DNA from: an uncultured Prevotella sp.
GTDB lineage: Bacteria; Bacteroidota; Bacteroidia; Bacteroidales; Bacteroidaceae
Direction of reading: 5' to 3'
Length of the DNA: 11,662 nucleotides
NCBI GenBank assembly: GCA_900319895.1
Contig: ONQK01000021.1
Coordinates: 1-11,662 of the forward strand
The notes below the pieces were generated by a model that worked only from the letters and a program-made list of their open reading frames with translations, ran no database searches and had not been told where the DNA came from. Each line of letters opens with the position of its first letter. The first letter of the stretch is position 1. The position numbers and the translations under genes were made by a program. Shown one piece after another: positions 1 to 6,357 of the stretch.

Positions 1-61
1 CAGTTGGTAGAGCATCGGACTGAAAATCCGTGTGTCCTTGGTTCGATTCCGAGAGGTACCA
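1..61 (+). tRNA. tRNA-Phe (GAA), 5' end outside window
   Basis: This is the 3' three-quarters of a tRNA, starting in the D-loop region. The anticodon loop CTGAAAA (20-26) gives anticodon GAA, so phenylalanine. The T-arm is clear: CTTGG (37-41) pairs with CCGAG (49-53) around the loop TTCGATT. The 3' acceptor strand AGGTACC is at 54-60 and the discriminator A at 61. CCA is not encoded (CTCC follows), so it must be added after transcription. The 5' acceptor strand and D-arm start lie before the window. Confidence 0.95.
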
Positions 62-73
62 CTCCTCCTTTCA

Positions 74-108
74 AACACCCCATGACGACATTGTCGTCAT
101 GGGGTGTT
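74..108 (+). terminator. Perfect hairpin after tRNA-Phe
   Basis: There is a near-continuous inverted repeat with 17-nt arms at 74-90 and 92-108 and one central base (a loop of a few bases in practice). It begins 12 nt after the tRNA. The tail is only TCTCTT and then C-rich, so the U-tract is poor. Its place and strength suggest a transcription terminator or a 3'-processing barrier for the tRNA transcript. A bidirectional role is possible because the stem is symmetrical. Confidence 0.7.
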
Positions 109-508
109 CTCTTCCCCCCCTCCCCCCCACAACTCTATTCAACATGAAAGAACATACAATTCCATGCAAAAGAGATGCAATAATATGCAAATAGCATACA
201 CAGAAGCGTATGGTCAGCGCATAACATACGGCTTGTATCTAAAATACGCCCCCTCGCCTTGCCATAGCTTTGTCATGAAAACATTCCTGTGATAGCTGGC
301 GCGGCACATGCCCCAAACACAAAAAACGGATGGAAAATACTGAAAAGCACGGATGGAAAAATATTCCTGTCTCATAAAACACACCTTTGATTCATAAAAA
401 TTGCAAGCCAACTAGGCTAACGCGCTCATTTTACCAAAATTGGCAATAATTTTTCCCTTCATGCAAAATAAATTCACTTATTCTTCACTAGCTTCATCGA
501 AATTTTCG
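109..508. other. Gene-free stretch with short repeats
   Basis: I see no convincing gene here. The two ORFs of about 60 codons lack domain-like composition and overlap each other on opposite strands. The stretch holds a C-rich tract of two C7 runs split by a T (114-128), three ATGCAA copies at 164, 175 and 185, an inverted repeat CGTATG/CATACG (207-212, 225-230), and the direct repeat ACGGATGGAAAA (326-337 and 349-360). The 3' end leads into the promoter of the MFS gene. Confidence 0.6.
326..360 (+). repeat. 12-bp direct repeat pair
   Basis: ACGGATGGAAAA occurs at 326-337 and again at 349-360, identical and 23 nt apart, about 210 nt before the MFS start codon. ATTCCTGT also occurs twice nearby (in the 280s and 360s). 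The pair might be a regulator-binding site or chance in A-rich DNA. No function can be assigned. Confidence 0.4.
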
Positions 509-516
509 TATCTTTG
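509..516 (+). promoter_or_regulatory. Bacteroidetes -7 box before the MFS gene
   Basis: TATCTTTG matches the Bacteroidetes primary-sigma -7 consensus TAnnTTTG. It lies about 55 nt before the ATG at 572, giving a short leader. No good TTTG -33 element is visible 19-21 nt upstream, so it may be a weak or activator-dependent promoter. Confidence 0.6.
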
Positions 517-571
517 CATGTCTATTATTCGAAAATAACATTAATTCAAAACATAAAAAACATTAAACAAA

Positions 572-2175
572 ATGACACAAGCTACTTTACAAAAGACCCT
601 TCGCGATTCCGCCGGAATGCGTTGGACAGCCCTTTTACTCTTAGCCTTGGCGATGTTCTGTTCATACATCTTCATGGACATCCTCTCGCCCATCAAAGAC
701 CTCATGCAGGAAACACGCGGATGGGATTCTACGGCTTTCGGAACGATGCAAGGCGCTGAGGTGTTCCTCAATGTCTTCGTCTTCTTCCTGATTTTCGCTG
801 GCATCATCCTCGACAAAATGGGCGTGCGCTTCACCGCCTTGCTCTCAGGCGCGGTGATGCTCGTCGGTGCAGTAATCAAATGGTATGCCGTGGCGGAATC
901 GTTTGCAGGGAGCGCCCTTGAAACGTGGTTCACGAACAACCTGAACTACATCCCCATTTTCGACGAGCTCGGTGTTTCGCCCTTCTATAAAGGAATGCCT
1001 GCATCGGCCAAGTTCGCCGCCCTCGGCTTCATGATTTTCGGCTGCGGCTGCGAAATGGCGGGTATCACCGTAAGTCGCGGTATCGTGAAATGGCATTGGC
1101 AATGGGTTCTGAAATGGCTTTGGCACGTCTTGGAGTGGCCACTTGTATGATTTTCTCGCCCTTCTTCGCCAAGCTCGGCGGCCATGTCAGCGTGACGCGC
1201 TCGGTGGCCTTCGGCGTAGTGTTGCTATGCATCGCATTGATCATGTTTGTCGCCTACTTCTTCATGGACAAGAAACTTGACGCACAGACGGGCGAAGCCG
1301 AGGAGAAGGACGACCCGTTCAAGATTTCCGACATCGGAAAAATCCTTTCCGACAGCGGTTTCTGGCTCGTTGCACTGCTTTGCGTGCTCTATTATTCGGC
1401 CATTTTCCCGTTCCAGAAATACGCCGTGAACATGCTCCAGTGCAACCTTACGCTGACCGAACCGGCCGCAGATTCGTTCTGGGCCAGCAATACGGTAACT
1501 ATCGTCCAATATGTAATTATGTTGGCTGTAGCTGCTACTGGTTTTGCGAGTAATTTCCAGAAAAAGATAATCAACCAATACCTACTGTTGGGCCTTTCTA
1601 TCGTCGCACTGATTGTCTATTGCTACATGGGCTACATGCGCCAGTCCGAAGAGTCTATCTTCGCAGTGTTCCCCTTGTTGGCCGTGCTGATCACCCCGAT
1701 TCTGGGCAGCTATGTCGACCACAAAGGCAAAGCGGCGTCAATGCTCGTGCTGGGCTCAATGCTACTCATCGCCTGCCACCTGACTTTCGCTTTCGTGTTG
1801 CCGATGTTCAAGGGCAACACCATGGGAGGCGTGATGGTGTCGTATCTCACCATCCTCGTGCTGGGCTCTTCATTCTCGCTGGTTCCCGCTTCGTTGTGGC
1901 CCAGCGTGCCGAAATTGGTCGATGCTAAGGTCATCGGTTCGGCATACGCGCTGATTTTCTGGATTCAGAACATCGGTCTGTGGCTCTTCCCCATGCTCTA
2001 TGGCAAGATCCTTGACATGACCAACCCTGCCGGCACTGCTGCGACAGAGCTGGATCACACCGTTCCCTTGGTCATGTTCGCCGGCCTCGGGGTTGTCGCC
2101 CTATTGTTAGGCCTTGTTTTGAAGGCAATAGACAAGAAAAGGAACTTGGGGCTTGAAGAACCAAACATTAAATAA
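572..2175 (+). pseudogene. MFS transporter, frameshifted
   Basis: This is a major facilitator superfamily inner-membrane transporter in two reading frames. The first part (572 to about 1093) carries an N-terminal RDSAGMRWTAL stretch, about four membrane segments and an MFS loop motif, GIILDKMGVRFT, at residues 77-88. It ends its true reading at IVKW. The second part (from about 1087 to 2175, one frame lower) continues EMALAMGSEMALARLG and holds the remaining segments, a long polar central loop (DKKLDAQTGEAEEKDD) and the second-half motif GSYVDHKGK. The original frame would run only to a stop at 1150, giving a 192-residue truncated product. From my recollection of the family, the expected joint is roughly IVKWFKGKEMALAMG. 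About six residues are therefore missing, which fits loss of 19 nt. The intact gene would encode about 540 residues. The substrate is unknown. A sequencing or assembly error is possible, but a 19-nt loss is not a homopolymer-type error. Confidence 0.8.
1087..1125 (+). repeat. Near-repeat at the frameshift point
   Basis: GAAATGGCATTGGCA (1087-1101) and GAAATGGCTTTGGCA (1111-1125) differ at one base and are 24 nt apart. Both encode EMALA in the downstream frame. The upstream frame ends in GTG AAA TGG, which contains the same GAAATGG, so the break point coincides with a repeated heptamer. This is the setting in which replication slippage removes the DNA between two copies. Confidence 0.65.
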
Positions 2176-2199
2176 TAGACCCCATTCGACACACAATTC

Positions 2200-2237
2200 A
2201 GGTGCGGCTCCTCTCTTTTTGAGGTGCCGCACTTTTT
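2200..2237 (+). terminator. Rho-independent terminator of the MFS gene
   Basis: GTGCGGC (2202-2208) pairs with GCCGCAC (2226-2232). A further four base pairs (CCTC/GAGG) follow beyond one T-T mismatch, with a T-rich loop. Five Ts (2233-2237) follow directly. It lies 24 nt after the MFS stop codon and insulates ispE from the upstream gene. Confidence 0.9.
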
Positions 2238-2312
2238 GCGCAATTTCTTCCCTAAAAAAACTTTTTTCATGGCCTAAAAATTAAAAGAGGACAAAAAATC
2301 AGTTTATTTTTG

Positions 2313-2320
2313 TATCTTTG
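2313..2320 (+). promoter_or_regulatory. -7 box of the ispE promoter
   Basis: TATCTTTG fits TAnnTTTG exactly and is followed by GCA, as is common at Bacteroidetes promoters. It lies 28 nt before the ispE ATG, just downstream of the MFS terminator. The upstream spacer is A/T-rich but shows no clear TTTG -33 element. Confidence 0.7.
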
Positions 2321-2348
2321 CACGACTAATTCCACCCAATAAAAACTC

Positions 2349-3188
2349 ATGAAAACCTATCCATGTGCTAAAATAAATTTAGGATTGAATGTTGTAGAGC
2401 GCCGCGCTGACGGCTACCACAATATAGAAACGGTTTTTTACCCCATTCCCGTTTTCGACCAATTGGAAATAAAGGAACAAACGGAAGGAAATGACTCCAA
2501 CGACAGCTGTTTGTTCCATTTGAGCGGAAATTCACTGGATTGTGACAAGGAAAAAAACATTGTTGTCAAGGCATACCGTATCTTGGAAAAGGAATATAGA
2601 TTACCACCGGTGACAATTGGCCTAACCAAGGAAATCCCATCTGAGGCTGGGCTTGGAGGCGGTTCAAGCGATGGCAGCTATACGCTAAAGATGCTAAACA
2701 ACATGTTTCAACTAGGTCTCAGCGACGAACAACTGGAAGAATATGCGATGAAACTAGGTGCCGACTGCCCTTTTTTCATCAAAAGCAAAGCGTCATTTGC
2801 TACAGGCATTGGAGAGAAATTGCAAGAAATTGAATCAATGGAGCATTTGTTGAAAGACCATTGGCTCGTTTTGCTCAAGCCTGAGATTAGTATTTCGACG
2901 AAAGAGGCGTATGCTAATATCCTACCGCAAAAAAACACGAGGAATTGCCTGGAAATCGTCAAAAGACCGATTGAGGAATGGAGAGATGCGCTGACAAATG
3001 ATTTTGAACGCCCCGTTTTTGATAAACATCCAATACTGGCCTACATCAAACAACTGCTTTATAATAACGGAGCCGTATATGCCCAAATGTCGGGCAGTGG
3101 CAGTGCCATATTCGGAATTTTTAAAGAAAAACCAAAAACAAGATGGATTGACGAACTCAAAATATACAATAACGTAATAAAACTATAA
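2349..3188 (+). CDS. ispE: 4-diphosphocytidyl-2-C-methyl-D-erythritol kinase
   Basis: This GHMP kinase phosphorylates CDP-methylerythritol at the 2-hydroxyl in the cytosolic MEP pathway to isopentenyl diphosphate. At 279 residues it has normal family length. Visible landmarks are the N-terminal AKINLGL with Lys8 and DGYHNIETVF (substrate binding), the ATP-binding loop PSEAGLGGGSSDG (97-109), GADCPFF with Asp139 in the catalytic aspartate position, and the C-terminal glycine loop MSGSGSAIFG (247-256). The residue after SSD in the ATP loop is Gly, where Ala is usual. It appears monocistronic, with its own -7 box and the MFS terminator upstream and the minus-strand trmN6 converging 41 nt downstream. 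By eye it is more A/T-rich than the MFS gene. Confidence 0.96.
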   Translation: MKTYPCAKINLGLNVVERRADGYHNIETVFYPIPVFDQLEIKEQTEGNDSNDSCLFHLSGNSLDCDKEKNIVVKAYRILEKEYRLPPVTIGLTKEIPSEAGLGGGSSDGSYTLKMLNNMFQLGLSDEQLEEYAMKLGADCPFFIKSKASFATGIGEKLQEIESMEHLLKDHWLVLLKPEISISTKEAYANILPQKNTRNCLEIVKRPIEEWRDALTNDFERPVFDKHPILAYIKQLLYNNGAVYAQMSGSGSAIFGIFKEKPKTRWIDELKIYNNVIKL

Positions 3189-3229
3189 GTCGCTGTAAAT
3201 TAATTGATTTCACGACTTCACTAAAGTGT

Positions 3230-3943
3230 TTATAAATAAAATTCACGGGTCAATTTCCGATACCATTCCGAACGTTCACAGCCCAGTTCGCTCAAACATT
3301 GTTCTGTTGAACACACTGGGCCGAAATGATGGCTGAATCGCATCAGAACCCTTTTGGGCGCTTTTTTCAAAACAGTTTTTATCTTACACATTTCAGCCAA
3401 ATAAAGCCCATGCATTGACGCTTCGCTTTCAAATTCACGGCATGCGTCGTAAGGCAGGATAACGGAAAAAGCGCCTTGGTTCGCCAACAGCATCTTTACT
3501 CCGCGAAGCAGGGTTGGAAAAGTGAGTGCAACTGCGTGCCGGGCATTCAAGCGTTCTTCGTCAGGGCATTTTAAGGCATCAACAAAATAGGGCGGATTGC
3601 AGACCACTGCGTCAAAAAGCGCCATGCTCTTCACATCAAATGAACTCAAAAAATGCTGAAAAGACCGATGCAAGACCCTCACACGTCCTGAAAAAGGGGA
3701 ATTGAGCACATTCTCTGCTGCCTGTCGGCTCGCCTTTTCGTCCAGTTCAATAGCAGTAATCGATGAATCGGGGAAACGCTGCGCCATCATCAATGCAATC
3801 AGGCCAGTGCCCGTCCCGATGTCCAAAATTCGCTCGCCCCCATGCGCCCACGCGCCCAACAAGACGCCGTCCGTACCGACTTTCATCGCACACTGGCTTT
3901 GGTCTACGGAAAATTGTTTAAAATGAAAAACGGAATTCGACAT
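3230..3943 (-). CDS. trmN6: tRNA1(Val) adenine-37 N6-methyltransferase
   Basis: This is an SAM-dependent methyltransferase of the YfiC/TrmN6 family, which in E. coli makes m6A37 in tRNA-Val. With the start at 3943 it has 237 residues. It shows FKQFSV and CAMKVGTDGVLLGAW, the family signature (near 8-32), then the SAM-binding motif DIGTGTG (41-47), the acidic IELDE (65-69) and the N6-adenine catalytic motif NPPYF (116-120). I chose ATG at 3943 because the product then begins MSNSVFHFKQF, close to E. coli YfiC. A longer in-frame TTG start at 3964 would add seven residues. It follows tcdA with a 24-nt gap and is probably its co-transcribed partner. No clear terminator follows it. Confidence 0.92.
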   Translation of the reverse strand: MSNSVFHFKQFSVDQSQCAMKVGTDGVLLGAWAHGGERILDIGTGTGLIALMMAQRFPDSSITAIELDEKASRQAAENVLNSPFSGRVRVLHRSFQHFLSSFDVKSMALFDAVVCNPPYFVDALKCPDEERLNARHAVALTFPTLLRGVKMLLANQGAFSVILPYDACREFESEASMHGLYLAEMCKIKTVLKKAPKRVLMRFSHHFGPVCSTEQCLSELGCERSEWYRKLTREFYL

Positions 3944-3967
3944 CAACGAAAACGATTGCTTCAAACA

Positions 3968-4714
3968 TTATTCTCTAAACGTTCCTGCCTTCTCCAGCAA
4001 ATCTTTGACGACTTCACCTGCTATCAACAAACCAGCCGAAGGCGGTACAAAGGCATTGCTGGCAGGTACCGACCTGCGGCTACTACCTGCAGGCAAATAA
4101 TCCGTCAAACTACCTGTAATTAAAGGCTTCAACGGTTCTTCTTCGCTATACACCACCTTGAAATGGCGGATTCCCTGTGCCCGGAGTTTTTTCCTAAGAA
4201 CTTTTGCCAAAGGGTCGATCTTCGTCTTGCTGATATCGGCCACCCGAAATGCCGCCGCATCCATCTTATTGGCGGCGCCCATACTGGAGATAAACGGAAT
4301 CTTCAAAACATGGCACCGCTTTGCCAATTCCATCTTTGCCACTACCGTATCGATACAATCAACAACATAGTCATAGTCGGCCAGGGCAAACTCATCGGCA
4401 TTGTCGGGCAAATAAAACATCTTGAAAGTACGCACGACACAATCCGGATTGATGTCACGAATCCGCTGCTCTGCCACATCCACCTTATATTGACCAATCG
4501 TGCTCATCAAAGCATAAATCTGGCGATTAATGTTAGTCACACAGACCTTATCATTGTCGATGAGGGCGATTTCCCCTACTCCCGATCGCGCCAGCGCCTC
4601 AATTGCATAACCGCCGACACCGCCAGCCCCAAAGACGGCGACGCGGCTGTTGCGCAGTGTCTCCAGAGCGCTGTCGCCCAATAACAGCTGGGTGCGTGTG
4701 AACTGATGCTCCAT
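3968..4714 (-). CDS. tcdA: tRNA threonylcarbamoyladenosine dehydratase
   Basis: This E1-like (ThiF/MoeB superfamily) enzyme uses ATP to cyclise the t6A37 side chain of ANN-decoding tRNAs to ct6A. Its 248 residues are typical of TcdA/CsdL/YgdL. Landmarks are the nucleotide-binding GAGGVGG (29-35), ALIDNDKVCVTNINRQ (50-65), DCIDTVVAK (119-127), SSMGAANKMD (143-152) and the C-terminal SAGLLIAGEVV helix. There is no adjacent sulfur donor (csdA/csdE-like) gene. The ATG at 4714 gives MEHQFTRTQLLLG, the usual family start. With trmN6 downstream, two enzymes acting on tRNA position 37 are adjacent. Confidence 0.95.
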   Translation of the reverse strand: MEHQFTRTQLLLGDSALETLRNSRVAVFGAGGVGGYAIEALARSGVGEIALIDNDKVCVTNINRQIYALMSTIGQYKVDVAEQRIRDINPDCVVRTFKMFYLPDNADEFALADYDYVVDCIDTVVAKMELAKRCHVLKIPFISSMGAANKMDAAAFRVADISKTKIDPLAKVLRKKLRAQGIRHFKVVYSEEEPLKPLITGSLTDYLPAGSSRRSVPASNAFVPPSAGLLIAGEVVKDLLEKAGTFRE

Positions 4715-4722
4715 TTTCTACT

Positions 4723-4752
4723 ATTCAGTCAAAATTTTTAATTTAGTCAAAA
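4723..4752. repeat. 12-bp direct repeat in the gap before tcdA
   Basis: ATTCAGTCAAAA (4723-4734) and ATTTAGTCAAAA (4741-4752) differ at one base, with an 18-nt period. They fill most of the 47-nt gap between the HU-LysM stop and the tcdA start. On the minus strand they read TTTTGACTGAAT and TTTTGACTAAAT. No TAnnTTTG box and no terminator is visible in this gap, so read-through from the upstream genes is plausible. Confidence 0.45.
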
Positions 4753-4761
4753 AAATAAAGC

Positions 4762-6057
4762 CTATCTCTCTCGTTTTTTCTTCAATTGCCGCATTTTAAG
4801 CTTAGGAATCTTCAGCTTGTCGCCCGCCTTAACCTCTTTCACGCCATTGATGGCCTCCACATAACATTCCATATCAGGCCCCAAATGGGCTTTTGAAATA
4901 GACTTCAAGGTCTGTCCTTTAACAACAGTGACCTCATCGGCAACACCGACAATCCGATAGGCACCAAGGCGGACACGCGCATCCTTGGTGTTAATTTCGG
5001 CATATTGGTCTTCAATCGTTTTTTGCTCAGTAGACTCAGTTGTCTTTTGCTCAACGACTTCCGACTTGACTTCTTGTTGAGGTTGTGCTTCTGGCTTTAT
5101 AGCCTTTGCCTTCAAACCCTCTTTCTTTTCTTCTTTATTTTTTTCAAAAACTTTATCTCGCTTATTAACAGTTATTTGTAAAGTTTCATTAAACTTGAAG
5201 TTTCCTCTTGTAAAATATCCAAGTCCAAAACCAATGGCGAGTAACAGCAAACTCCATAAAAGATGCTTACACCAAGAAAAATGTCGTTTTTCACAGGTTT
5301 CCTCCTCCTGGTCCATTTCTTGACCATCGCTTTCTGGCAATTTTTCTTCAATAGAACTTTTTTCAATCATCACGTTTTCCACATCTCGCGACACATTTGC
5401 CACTCCCGCCAGTTCATCCTTAACTCCATCCTTATCAATATTTCTTTCATCAACAGCCTCCTTCAACTCATTCCCTTTTACTTCCGAGAAGCGAACTTTC
5501 GCTTTGTCATAACCTGTATTTGGACGACTTCCTGTATACATTTCAATCACCTTTGCAAGAGTTTTTTCCTCCTCATCCACCTCCTCAGCGGCTTCTTCAT
5601 CGGTCGAACAATCTTCAACCCCCTCCTCTGGCTCCATCTCCTCGCCCACGTCTTCTCTTGAGGGCTTTTCATCATCAAGAAGCTCCTTTTCTTCATCTGT
5701 CCCAATAGCATCCTCGTCAAGATCGGAAAATTGAACATGCTCATTCAAAATAACCGTTTCAAAATGCGCAAACGGCCGGTTGACCAAATCGCGCAAATCG
5801 GCATCTGGTGTAAAGGCGATCTTCTCGTAGGCGTCAATGTTCATGCGCTTGCCATCCTTGATGTTCACGCTGCTTCTGCTGCGCACATCAACGAGCTTAA
5901 ACGTCCCGAGTCCATTGATTTTCACAAGCTTGTCGCGCTCAAGCCCTTCGACGATCACCTCAAAAAGCATAGAAACAAGCCGCTCGGCCTCACTTTTCTT
6001 CATGCCTCGCTTTTTGGCAAGTGCCTCAACCAACACTTGGACTGCCGCCTTATTCAT
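4762..6057 (-). CDS. HU-like DNA-binding / TM / LysM fusion protein
   Basis: This 431-residue protein has four parts. Residues 1-95 resemble HU/IHF: an N-terminal helix-turn-helix dimer region, then INGLGTFKL and a beta arm. Residues 111-166 are strongly acidic (many Glu/Asp), continuing as a charged low-complexity linker to about 258. Residues 264-282 (HLLWSLLLLAIGFGLGYF) form one membrane segment flanked by basic residues. Residues 283-368 are a Lys/Glu/Gln-rich spacer, and 369-418 read as a LysM domain (VTVVKGQTLKSISKAHLG...INGVKEVKAGDKLKIP), followed by a very basic tail. The likely topology is a cytoplasmic DNA-binding end and a periplasmic peptidoglycan-binding end. The arm-tip Pro of classic HU (RNPxT) is replaced (SVNIKDGKRM), so DNA bending may be altered. 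The ATG at 6057 overlaps the upstream HU gene by 8 nt, suggesting translational coupling. Function is inferred from architecture only. Confidence 0.85.
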   Translation of the reverse strand: MNKAAVQVLVEALAKKRGMKKSEAERLVSMLFEVIVEGLERDKLVKINGLGTFKLVDVRSRSSVNIKDGKRMNIDAYEKIAFTPDADLRDLVNRPFAHFETVILNEHVQFSDLDEDAIGTDEEKELLDDEKPSREDVGEEMEPEEGVEDCSTDEEAAEEVDEEEKTLAKVIEMYTGSRPNTGYDKAKVRFSEVKGNELKEAVDERNIDKDGVKDELAGVANVSRDVENVMIEKSSIEEKLPESDGQEMDQEEETCEKRHFSWCKHLLWSLLLLAIGFGLGYFTRGNFKFNETLQITVNKRDKVFEKNKEEKKEGLKAKAIKPEAQPQQEVKSEVVEQKTTESTEQKTIEDQYAEINTKDARVRLGAYRIVGVADEVTVVKGQTLKSISKAHLGPDMECYVEAINGVKEVKAGDKLKIPKLKMRQLKKKRER

Positions 6058-6340
6058 CGTCCCTCCTTTTCTTAAATTTATCCTTCAAGGATTTGACGGG
6101 CTTAAACGCCAACACCAATTTTGGGGGCACTAGCATGCGCTCCTTTGTCGAAGGGTTGACCACCACACGCTCCATCCGTTTTTTCAGCTCAAAAGTTCCG
6201 AAACTAGGTATTTGAACATTTTCACCTTCATCAAAACAGGACGCCATTGCATCAACAACAACTTGAACACATTGCTGTGTCTCATCAAGCGAAATACCTG
6301 AACGGCTTGACAATTCCGTTATAAAATCCCTGTTATTCAA
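6050..6340 (-). CDS. HU/IHF-family DNA-binding protein
   Basis: This stand-alone HU-family protein has 96 residues, about the normal HU length. It shows the two N-terminal helices, then VQIPSFGTFELKKR (like the GFGTF core) and the arm VVVNPSTKERMLVPP with the arm-tip Pro kept, ending in FKPVKSLKDKFKKR. Such dimers bind and bend DNA in the nucleoid. The apparent start codon is TTG (6338-6340): no in-frame ATG lies before residue 32, and starting lower would remove the dimerisation helices. It lies 17 nt after rimO and overlaps the HU-LysM gene by 8 nt, so the two HU-type products may be made together and could form heterodimers. Confidence 0.92.
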   Translation of the reverse strand: MNNRDFITELSSRSGISLDETQQCVQVVVDAMASCFDEGENVQIPSFGTFELKKRMERVVVNPSTKERMLVPPKLVLAFKPVKSLKDKFKKRRDDE

Positions 6341-6357
6341 TATTCTACAAATTTTGT

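Noticed and set aside
382..389. CACCTTTG as a -7 box in the gene-free stretch
   Set aside because: It deviates at the first base, has no -33 partner and is not followed by a gene within 180 nt. The TATCTTTG at 509-516 fits better.
104..411. Two overlapping ORFs of about 62-65 codons on opposite strands after the tRNA
   Set aside because: No promoter, domain or protein-like composition. The plus-strand one starts inside the terminator hairpin and reads through the C-tract.
1..571. tRNA-Phe as an integration site with att repeats
   Set aside because: No repeat of the tRNA 3' end is seen downstream in the window and no integrase gene is present.
3189..3229. Possible bidirectional terminator between ispE and trmN6
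   Set aside because: Only a four-base CACT/AGTG palindrome with a two-base loop is visible, too weak to call, although the convergent layout would suit one.
4163..4684. 173-codon plus-strand ORF opposite tcdA
   Set aside because: It is fully antisense to a clear tcdA gene and its product resembles no family. It is a shadow of the coding strand.
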